Positions 56,754 through 64,000 of a stretch of DNA of 64,000 bases are shown one piece after another. Where the stretch lies: positions 62,001 to 126,000 of the forward strand of contig JAOAJD010000001.1 of NCBI GenBank assembly GCA_026414365.1, read 5' to 3'. Numbering within the stretch: the stretch's first letter is position 1; each line of letters opens with the position of its first letter. The notes beneath the pieces are model-generated. The model worked only from the letters and a program-made list of their open reading frames with translations, searched no databases and was not told the origin of the DNA. Made by a program: the position numbers and the translations under genes. Origin of the DNA: Candidatus Iainarchaeum sp. (GTDB lineage: Archaea; Iainarchaeota; Iainarchaeia; Iainarchaeales; SKW153).

Positions 56754-57806
56754 TTATTTTACCATAAGTCCAAATCTTTTTTTAGAATCTTTTATCTTAT
56801 TGGACTTTGATATCTTTAACATTACTCTATTTATTAGAGATTGACTTTTTTTTACATATGTCTCAAAGATTTTCTCTTTAGAATTAAATGCTTCTGCACA
56901 ATATTTGCCACTTTCCAAAGCAAAACTTATTCCTTCTCCACTGCTAGGACTTATCAAACAAGCTGCTTCTCCAACTAAAAAAATATTATTTTTTCCTAAG
57001 AAGATATCTCTCTTTGAATTTGGTCTACATATTAAATATGCTGAAAGTTTACCTTCATTTGATAGTTTAAACCTATCTTTAATTTTTTCCTTTAGTAATT
57101 CAAATCTAACCAATGCATCTTCTAAAGGTAAAGCAGAACCCAAAAGCAATTTATTACCTTTAGGAATAATCCAAGAATAAAAATCAGTTATACTATTGTC
57201 ATAAATGAAATAAGATATATTTAAACCAGGGTTATCGAATGTCTGTTGTATTGCTAAGTAATGAGGTATTGGTTTACCATATAGCTTTCTCCTTATAACA
57301 GAGCTAGCACCATCACATCCAACTAAATATTTGCACACTACTGTCCTAACCTCGGAGTTACTCTCTAGAACAACAACAACGAAGTCTTTTTTTTTGGTAA
57401 AGTAAAAATCTATTAGGAATGTTTTCTCTAAAAAAGAAATATTCTTATCATCTAACCATGATAATAACCACCTATCAAACTCTTTTCTGTTGACATTTAG
57501 AAAATTCTTTTTAGAATATTTCGTTATATTGTTCTCCAAATCCAAATAAATTAAATCCAATCTTTTTGGTTGTGAGAATATATTTTCTGGAATATCAAAT
57601 TTACTCAAAAACGATTCTGAGTTTTTTACTAATATACCACCACATGGTTTATCACGTGGAATTTTTGACCCATCTATCAACAACACAGAATAATCCTCAG
57701 TAGAAATGTCATTACAAAAAGAACAACCTGCAGGACCGCTGCCAACAACAACAATATCGTAAGCAGGCTTTATTTCATCAATAGAAATTTTTTTCAAATC
57801 AACCAC
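56754..57806 (-). CDS. Geranylgeranyl reductase family FAD-dependent oxidoreductase
   Basis: YDIVVVGSGPAGCSFCNDIS, KPCGGILVKNSESFL, LVGCDGASSVIRRKLYG, LVGEAACLISPSSGEGISFALESG. Confidence 0.92.
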   Translation of the reverse strand: MVDLKKISIDEIKPAYDIVVVGSGPAGCSFCNDISTEDYSVLLIDGSKIPRDKPCGGILVKNSESFLSKFDIPENIFSQPKRLDLIYLDLENNITKYSKKNFLNVNRKEFDRWLLSWLDDKNISFLEKTFLIDFYFTKKKDFVVVVLESNSEVRTVVCKYLVGCDGASSVIRRKLYGKPIPHYLAIQQTFDNPGLNISYFIYDNSITDFYSWIIPKGNKLLLGSALPLEDALVRFELLKEKIKDRFKLSNEGKLSAYLICRPNSKRDIFLGKNNIFLVGEAACLISPSSGEGISFALESGKYCAEAFNSKEKIFETYVKKSQSLINRVMLKISKSNKIKDSKKRFGLMVK

Positions 57807-57850
57807 ACTTTATATTAAACTGAAATGTTAAGAAATTATTTAATTAAGAT

Positions 57851-58756
57851 CTATAGCAAAAATTTGTGATATGCTGCTAATACTAGTAATGAATAATAAA
57901 AAAACATTGCCAAAAGCCTCCCTATTGCAAATGCTTTAACACCTTGTTTAGGTTCTGGATTATTAAAAAGAATATACTCGTTAGTGACAAATCCTAATAA
58001 AGTTATAAGGCCTACAAACCAAGCTAATATGTTATCCATATAAAAAGTATAAATATAGTAAACAGAAAGAGGAATAAATAGGACAGCACACAAAATAGCT
58101 AAAGGAATAATTTTATTTGGGCCATAAAGAATTGCAGCTGTCATTTTACCAGATTTCTTATCTCCTTCCACATCCTTAAAATCTTTTATCAGAGTAACTG
58201 ATAAATACACACCAGTCATAAACAAGCACAAAAGCAAGAAGTTTTGTGGTAAAATAAAAGAATCTTTTGCCAAAAAACCACCAAATAGTGCAGGAAGTAG
58301 AATAGTTGCAATAGCCAAACCAATGTTTGCAATTATCCCTTTTCTGTCAATTCTAAACGGAGGACAACTATATAAAACGCCAACAATTACAAATACTATT
58401 GCACCCAATAATAAATAGAAAGAAACTGAAGCAAAAATAAATCCTAAAAAATACATTAACACTGCAAATAATTTGGCCGATTTTAAAGAAATCTCTTTTT
58501 TAGACAATGGTCTGAAAGGCATATTATGTTTATCTTCCTCAATATCATAAACATCATTTAAAGTTGTTCCACCCATATAAAAAAGCAAAAAAGTCATAAA
58601 TGCAGAAAACAATAAAACCAAAGAAGGATTACTTGAAAGTAACAAATAAGTCAAAACAGCTACTGCTCCTATAAGAGCTCCATTCCAAGGTCTTCCTAGA
58701 AGAAGATAATTAAGTATTTTATTTTTTCCTGCTAGTTTAGAAAAAAATTCCTCCAT
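57851..58756 (-). CDS. UbiA family prenyltransferase (candidate geranylgeranylglyceryl-phosphate geranylgeranyltransferase)
   Basis: GRPWNGALIGAVAV, aspartate-rich NDVYDIEEDKHNMPFRPL and KDFKDVEGDKKSGK. Confidence 0.88.
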   Translation of the reverse strand: MEEFFSKLAGKNKILNYLLLGRPWNGALIGAVAVLTYLLLSSNPSLVLLFSAFMTFLLFYMGGTTLNDVYDIEEDKHNMPFRPLSKKEISLKSAKLFAVLMYFLGFIFASVSFYLLLGAIVFVIVGVLYSCPPFRIDRKGIIANIGLAIATILLPALFGGFLAKDSFILPQNFLLLCLFMTGVYLSVTLIKDFKDVEGDKKSGKMTAAILYGPNKIIPLAILCAVLFIPLSVYYIYTFYMDNILAWFVGLITLLGFVTNEYILFNNPEPKQGVKAFAIGRLLAMFFYYSLLVLAAYHKFLL

Positions 58757-58775
58757 GAAACCACCTCTAAAAAAA

Positions 58776-59426
58776 TTATTCTATTCCGAAAAATGCAGGA
58801 TCTTCTCCGAAATCTTTCATAAACTTAGTCTCTTTTTCTATTAAATAACTTAAATCAAACTGCTTTTTAATAAATTCTTCGCCTAACTCCGCAATTCTGT
58901 GTGGTGCTAAATTTGCATGCAAACAATATTGTCCATTTTGAGCTGCACACTCAAATTCAACATTATTCATCAAGGTTTCGTGAACCCAACAGCCACCACC
59001 TGATTCTATGCCCCTTACAAAATAACAAAAAATATTATCATTTTTATAGAATTGTAATGCAAAAGGATTTCCTATAACCTTAAATTTAGCATGATCTGCT
59101 CTTTTGAAGCTGAGTGTTTGATAATCACCAAAACCGAGTACACTCATTATATCCATACAAACTTTATATCTCTCTTCAAATTTTTTTAGTTTGAGTTGAT
59201 TAACTATATTTTTTGTTACAACAAAACCATATACCCAACCATAAAAATAAAGATCTGTTAAAGCCTTTATATCTTTTTTAAGCGCATCTCTGGTCATTTC
59301 TTTTATTGTTTCCATAGAACAAAGAAAGAAAGGTAAATCAAAAGCTATTATTTTTCCTTGTTCAAACTTTATTTTTCTTCCCAAAAGCAATTTTGCTAAT
59401 GTTCCCCCAAATTCCAACAAAATCAC
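58776..59426 (-). CDS. V4R-domain protein
   Basis: FCYFVRGIESGGGCWVHETLMNNVEFECAAQNGQYCLHANL matches the V4R core; 4-nt overlap with the KaiC-like gene. Confidence 0.65.
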   Translation of the reverse strand: MILLEFGGTLAKLLLGRKIKFEQGKIIAFDLPFFLCSMETIKEMTRDALKKDIKALTDLYFYGWVYGFVVTKNIVNQLKLKKFEERYKVCMDIMSVLGFGDYQTLSFKRADHAKFKVIGNPFALQFYKNDNIFCYFVRGIESGGGCWVHETLMNNVEFECAAQNGQYCLHANLAPHRIAELGEEFIKKQFDLSYLIEKETKFMKDFGEDPAFFGIE

Positions 59427-60223
59427 TTCATCAAAACATCCATTGCATTTGCCAAATCAACTTCGATACCTTTGTTTGATACTATTGAATAAGGAATATA
59501 ACTCTTATTATGATCAGTATACCTCATTTTTCTTATCCTGAGAGTTAGACTATTTGCTCCTTCTATGCCCAAAAAATATGTATTTATAACACCATCACAT
59601 ATGAACTCAGAAATCTCATCAGCACTCAAGAAATCTGTTTTCTCTGGAAGTTCAGAGGTCATAATCACAGTCGCATTAAACAATCTTAATTTTCTAATCA
59701 GATGATAAAGCATTGCCCTTGCTATTATTCTTTCAGATTTTGGAATTGGTGATACTGATGTAACTACTTTAGCAAAAGTATATGGCTTCTTTTCGCTATC
59801 ATCTGAAACTAAGATAGAATCTGTGAAGGTTGTTAATGAATCTATTACAATTCTTTGAGGGGCAAACTGAGCAACATTGTCATGCACTTTTTCTAAGAAA
59901 TCATCCCCTTCAACAATATCAAAATAAACTATTTTTAACAAATTTTTCTTTTCAAGATTTTCTAAATCCCAGCCAAATTGCATACCTGCTCTCAAAATCT
60001 CTGGCTTAGATTGCTCTGTGGATATGTAAAGGCCTCTCTCATTGTAAATCTTAGCCCCATTCACTAAATACTGCAAACAAAAAGTACTTTTGCCAGTTCC
60101 ACATCCGCCAGACAAAAGAACAATGTTGCCTTTTGGAATACCACCATTTAAAGCATCATCTAACCCTTTTATTCCTGTTGGAACTTTAGATATCAAATTA
60201 TTCTTAGATAAATTCTCAACCAT
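59423..60223 (-). CDS. KaiC-like single-domain RecA-family ATPase
   Basis: KVPTGIKGLDDALNGGIPKGNIVLLSGGCGTGKSTFCLQYLVNG…YISTEQSKPEI…RIVIDSLTTF. Confidence 0.92.
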   Translation of the reverse strand: MVENLSKNNLISKVPTGIKGLDDALNGGIPKGNIVLLSGGCGTGKSTFCLQYLVNGAKIYNERGLYISTEQSKPEILRAGMQFGWDLENLEKKNLLKIVYFDIVEGDDFLEKVHDNVAQFAPQRIVIDSLTTFTDSILVSDDSEKKPYTFAKVVTSVSPIPKSERIIARAMLYHLIRKLRLFNATVIMTSELPEKTDFLSADEISEFICDGVINTYFLGIEGANSLTLRIRKMRYTDHNKSYIPYSIVSNKGIEVDLANAMDVLMK

Positions 60224-60473
60224 ATTGTAGTAAATAATATAAAAACCCATTATTAAAACTTACTAAAAATAAAAATGGGGAAACTATTATTTTAATTATC
60301 TGATCATGGCACAGATAAATATTTTTTTGATAAATTTATTAGAATAACTAAGACATAAGTATTTTGTTAAATTTTACTTTATAGATGAGACTGAATATAT
60401 AAATTAACAAAAAATCTACTTAAATCGAACAAAATAAAATTTTAATAAGGATGTTAAGAAGAAAAATAGATAA

Positions 60474-61748
60474 TTACAAAATGATTTCTTCCCCAATATT
60501 TGGATTATATGTTTCAAAACCATCTTCTTCTAAATCTTTACCAAACTTCTCGATAACCTCGCTGTCTCCATGAACTAAAATCACCTTTTCTGGATCTAAT
60601 CTATTGATTATAGAGAGTAATTCTTTTCTACCGGCGTGAGCAGAGAAATCGTATTTTTCATAACCTATCTTAGGCTCAACCATGATACCATCAATATTTA
60701 TCTTACCACTATCTAGCAATATTCTGCCAGGTGTATCTTTTACTTGATAACCTGTTAAAAATAATTTAGAGTTTTTATCATTATAAAGTTCTCTTAAATA
60801 AAACTGGACTGGTCCACCTTGAAGCATCCCAGAAGTGGTTATAATTACACATGGCTTCTTCAACGCTGCTTTTCTCATCTTTAAATTTTTAACCCATATC
60901 AATCTCTCTAAAGCTTTCTTCAAAAACTTTGGTTTTCTGAGAAAATTAGGATTCTTTATATAAGTGATTGCCGCTTCTTGACACATCCCATCAAAATATA
61001 TGTCTGTATCTAATCTATATTCGTAAAGTATGTCTGCAATTTCCTGGCTTCTACCAACAGCAAAGGCTGAAATTAGTGCTATGCCTCCTCTATCTAAAAC
61101 GTCTTGTATATCCTCAACAAACCTTTTTTCTAATTCTTTTCTTGGGGGGTGATCTCTATCACCATAAGTACTTTCTATAATCAAATAATCGCATTTTTTT
61201 ATTTTTGAAAGATCTGCACCTGAATGCAATCTTGTTTCTTCCTCTTTGAAATCACCTGTATAAACTAAAATCTTATCGCCTACTGTTAATTTGACTATTG
61301 CGGAACCTAAAATATGTCCCGCATCTGAAAATTGCAATTTAATATTGTCTGTTATATTTATATCTTTTTTATAGTTTACTGCAAAAGTAAACCTTTCAGT
61401 TCTTATTATCTCTTGTTTTGAAAAGCTTGCATCAATACCTTCCATTCCGGCAATGTGTAATGAATCATGCCATAAGATTTTAGCAATTTCTAAAGTTGGT
61501 GATGTCATATAACTTAAAAATCTTGAATCTTTGAAAAGATGAGGAAGCTGACCAGAATGATCTAAATGGGCATGACTAATTATTGCAGCATCAATTTTTC
61601 CATTCGGCAATAGAGGATATTCGGTACCTTTAGGAGTTAGCTTAATACCATAATCTAAAATAACCTTATCACCACTATCAATTAAGAATCCACTTCTACC
61701 TACTTCTAAACCACCACCAAGAACTTTTAACTTTATAGACATAAACAA
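60474..61748 (-). CDS. MBL-fold beta-CASP RNase (archaeal CPSF-like)
   Basis: ISHAHLDHSGQLPHLF, DAGHILGSAIVKL, IESTYGDRDHPPRKELEKRF, TTSGMLQGGPVQFYLREL, FSAHAGRKELL, LVHGD. Confidence 0.93.
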   Translation of the reverse strand: MFMSIKLKVLGGGLEVGRSGFLIDSGDKVILDYGIKLTPKGTEYPLLPNGKIDAAIISHAHLDHSGQLPHLFKDSRFLSYMTSPTLEIAKILWHDSLHIAGMEGIDASFSKQEIIRTERFTFAVNYKKDINITDNIKLQFSDAGHILGSAIVKLTVGDKILVYTGDFKEEETRLHSGADLSKIKKCDYLIIESTYGDRDHPPRKELEKRFVEDIQDVLDRGGIALISAFAVGRSQEIADILYEYRLDTDIYFDGMCQEAAITYIKNPNFLRKPKFLKKALERLIWVKNLKMRKAALKKPCVIITTSGMLQGGPVQFYLRELYNDKNSKLFLTGYQVKDTPGRILLDSGKINIDGIMVEPKIGYEKYDFSAHAGRKELLSIINRLDPEKVILVHGDSEVIEKFGKDLEEDGFETYNPNIGEEIIL

Positions 61749-61922
61749 AACCGTTTTATAATTTTAAGAACTTTACAAAATAAAAAGGACTTTTATAAGA
61801 TTAAACTTAGATATGTTTATAAAAGTAGTTAATAAGATAACTAAATCTAAAATAACTCTAACAAAAGATAGAATTTTATTTTTGTGATTTTTCTTTGGAT
61901 TTTTAGTAAAAAAATGAAAAAA

Positions 61923-62222
61923 TTACTCTTTGCAATTAAGCAACTCTTTTTGGGCAAAAAATTCTTCTTCAAAAATCTTAAGAATAAAATCTTCCTTATT
62001 ACAAAAATACTTATTCGCATAACAACATATTAGCTTCTTACATTCCAGATTTTTTATTATTTCTTTTAGATATTCTTCATCTAGACAAAAAATCCTTTGA
62101 AGTTCTGTTCTGCTAATACCTTTATTCTCAACAAGTAGATTAATGATCCTTGCTTCCTCATAAGAAAGATAATTATTCTCAACCAACCTAAATAAACAAA
62201 AACTGAACAATGAAATAACCAT
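61923..62222 (-). CDS. Small winged-helix-like protein
   Basis: YLSYEEARIINLLVENKGISRTELQRIFCLDEEYLKEIIKNLECKKLI reads as wHTH. Confidence 0.5.
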   Translation of the reverse strand: MVISLFSFCLFRLVENNYLSYEEARIINLLVENKGISRTELQRIFCLDEEYLKEIIKNLECKKLICCYANKYFCNKEDFILKIFEEEFFAQKELLNCKE

Positions 62223-62273
62223 AAAAAAAGTTTATTGTGAAAATTAATATAATTTTGGTTTAATAAACAAAAA

Positions 62274-62834
62274 TTAAATGTTAATTTGTCTCCTAACAAT
62301 TTCGTTATTAAAATCAAAGTCAGAAGTTCTTTTTATCACAAACTCACAGAAAGGGTAATTTGTCGCATAACACTTTAGTTCAACGCAATCTACATTATCT
62401 TTAAAATAATGCGAAAATATACCTGCAAAAAACCCTCTAAGAATATGATCTACAGGATAATTTACCTTACCTTTTAAAGGCATTGCAATCGGCGAATTCT
62501 CTACCTTTAAGATTGCTCGCTTAAAATTCATATCCAAACTTAATGTCTCTATTGCTCCCCAACCAGAAGCAGAAATAAAATCTTCTAAAAGCTTTAAGAA
62601 CTGATGATCGTTTAATCTAAACTGCGAATCAAAACTTTTTACTAAATTTTTTAAAGTTGCCTCTTTAACATCTTCATAAAGAATTTTATCAAAAGTTAAG
62701 TTTTGCTCTGCACATATACCTAAAAGAATATCAACAGGCAATATTACAAAAGGAAGTTCTGCTAAGTAAAAGTTATTATGAACATACCTCAATGTTGAAG
62801 TATATAAAAATTTATCTAGAAAACTGTTAAGCAT
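62274..62834 (-). CDS. V4R-domain protein
   Basis: PVDHILRGFFAGIFSHYFKDNVDCVELKCYATNYPFCEFVIKR; 8-nt overlap with the HTH gene if the internal ATG is used. Confidence 0.62.
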   Translation of the reverse strand: MLNSFLDKFLYTSTLRYVHNNFYLAELPFVILPVDILLGICAEQNLTFDKILYEDVKEATLKNLVKSFDSQFRLNDHQFLKLLEDFISASGWGAIETLSLDMNFKRAILKVENSPIAMPLKGKVNYPVDHILRGFFAGIFSHYFKDNVDCVELKCYATNYPFCEFVIKRTSDFDFNNEIVRRQINI

Positions 62835-63144
62835 TCTTATCAACCTCAGAAGCCAAAATCTCGTGAATAGTTCTATATTTTTCAACCTCTGCCGGCCAAA
62901 CTATTAAAGCATTTCCTATACGTTTAGAAAATATTAGCTTTTTCTCATTAAGCTTTTTCAAATAATAAGAAAACTTAGAGGAGACTCTCCTTCTTTCATC
63001 CCTTGTTTTTGCAATTATGCCTAAATGTTCTGCTATCTCAACAGCACTTGTTGGCCAACATTCCAAAATACATTCCAAAATTTGCATTTCCCTAATTGAC
63101 AGATTATCTTCTTTTTTTATTGGCAAGCCAGATAGTCTTCTCAT
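62827..63144 (-). CDS. Winged-helix HTH transcriptional regulator
   Basis: LSIREMQILECILECWPTSAVEIAEHLGIIAKTRDERRRVSSKFSYYLKKLNEKKLIFSKRIGNALIVWP. Confidence 0.7.
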   Translation of the reverse strand: MRRLSGLPIKKEDNLSIREMQILECILECWPTSAVEIAEHLGIIAKTRDERRRVSSKFSYYLKKLNEKKLIFSKRIGNALIVWPAEVEKYRTIHEILASEVDKNA

Positions 63145-63293
63145 TTTAATCTAAAAGATAGAATAATTCTATTATATTTAAATGTTACTATAGTAATATG
63201 ATTCATCCAAATTTTGGCATGACAAAAATAGGATAAAAAATTCAGTTTAAAAAGAGGGAATATTTATAAAACCAATATAATATTTATAGAAAT

Positions 63294-64000
63294 ATGGAAA
63301 ACTGCATACTGTCAATTGATATGCATACACATCTCTTAGAAAAAAAAGTGAAACCAAAAAAATATTGGGAGAGAGCCAAAAAAATAGGACTAAACGCTGT
63401 AGCTATATGCGAACATTCAGAAATGAACCCAAAGAAAGCATATGATGTTTTGAAAAAAGAGATGATCCCTGAAACACAATTGATTCCGGGTATGGAGGTA
63501 AAAACTGAGAAAGGCCACATTTTAGCATACTCAGAGGATGAAAATATTTATTCAATTAAAGAACTTGGGCAGAAAGAGATAAATTTTGAAGAATTATTTG
63601 ATGTTGCCAAAGAGAATAATTTGATACTAAGCATAGCACACCCATGGGGATTTGATTATGATAGTTTAGGTTTCTATTTTGACCAAGAAGAAATTGAAGA
63701 GTTAGTAAAAAGAGAATTTGTAGGGGTAGAAGCCTATAATGGGATGATTGGATATCTAGGAAATTTCATTTATGATTCAAGTTGGATAAAAAAGCCCATA
63801 AACTTTTTTGATTTTCTTGAAAAAAACAAGATTTTAAGTAAAATAGGTATGACAAAAATTACGGGTAAAATAACAAAGACAATTGACAAACAAAGATTAG
63901 AAGTATTAAAGAGAAATATAAAAGCCATCGAGTTAAGCAAATTATCAAAATTTGTTACTGCCGGTTCGGATGCACACACAGCTGATAGACTCGGTACAGG
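63294..64000 (+). CDS. PHP-domain metal-dependent phosphoesterase, 3' truncated by window edge
   Basis: Own translation, open to edge: MENCILSIDMHTHLLEKKVKPKKYWERAKKIGLNAVAICEHSEM…LIPGMEVKTEKGHILAY…ILSIAHPWGFD…VTAGSDAHTADRLGT; HxH, IPGMEV, AHP and SDAH motifs. Confidence 0.88.
   Translation, partial: MENCILSIDMHTHLLEKKVKPKKYWERAKKIGLNAVAICEHSEMNPKKAYDVLKKEMIPETQLIPGMEVKTEKGHILAYSEDENIYSIKELGQKEINFEELFDVAKENNLILSIAHPWGFDYDSLGFYFDQEEIEELVKREFVGVEAYNGMIGYLGNFIYDSSWIKKPINFFDFLEKNKILSKIGMTKITGKITKTIDKQRLEVLKRNIKAIELSKLSKFVTAGSDAHTADRLGT

Noticed and set aside
56754-59426. Chlorophyll/bacteriochlorophyll biosynthesis reading of UbiA + GGR + V4R
   Set aside because: No chelatase, reductive-ring or other Bch genes nearby; archaeal lipid synthesis explains UbiA and GGR better.
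60251-60473. 223-nt intergenic gap considered for a C/D box sRNA or small ORF
   Set aside because: No convincing C (RUGAUGA)/D (CUGA) box pair with proper spacing; only a 13-codon ORF. Left unannotated.
1-64000. CRISPR arrays, IS elements, phage or toxin-antitoxin modules
   Set aside because: No regularly spaced direct repeats, transposase/integrase motifs or terminal inverted repeats were seen. The RelA-like gene has no adjacent antitoxin-like ORF, so a toxin-antitoxin reading is not supported.

Overview
The window is 64 kb of AT-rich archaeal chromosome, dense with genes and mostly housekeeping in character. Archaeal markers include Alba, Nop5/fibrillarin, an NMD3-like protein, GatD/GatE, the pantoate kinase/phosphopantothenate synthetase CoA route, an ATP-dependent DNA ligase, archaeal-type ProRS and GlyRS, a UbiA prenyltransferase with a geranylgeranyl reductase, and intron-containing tRNAs. 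I identified seven tRNA genes (Leu-GAG, Val-CAC, Pro-TGG, Gln-TTG, Ile-GAT, Thr-CGT, Arg-CCT). Three of them carry introns by the anticodon. I saw no CRISPR array, IS element, rRNA or phage module. Points most worth a second look: (1) a single-domain RelA/SpoT-like alarmone-synthetase homologue; (2) a bacterial-type AspRS in a tight operon with GatC, GatA, an inositol-monophosphatase family gene and GatB, next to a second amidotransferase locus (GatD/GatE split by two flavoprotein genes) with a tRNA-Gln between them; (3) a KaiC-like ATPase next to a V4R-domain protein, with a second V4R protein beside winged-helix regulators a few kb away; (4) overlapping bacterial-like class II aldolase and class I FBPase genes; (5) a full dapA/dapB//dapL/dapF/lysA set arranged divergently around a perfect 15-nt palindrome; (6) a 48-aa zinc-finger-like ORF missing from the ORF track. 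Genes run off both window edges. All functional calls come from reading motifs, with no database search. I found no clearly new multi-gene system; the candidates above are hypotheses.
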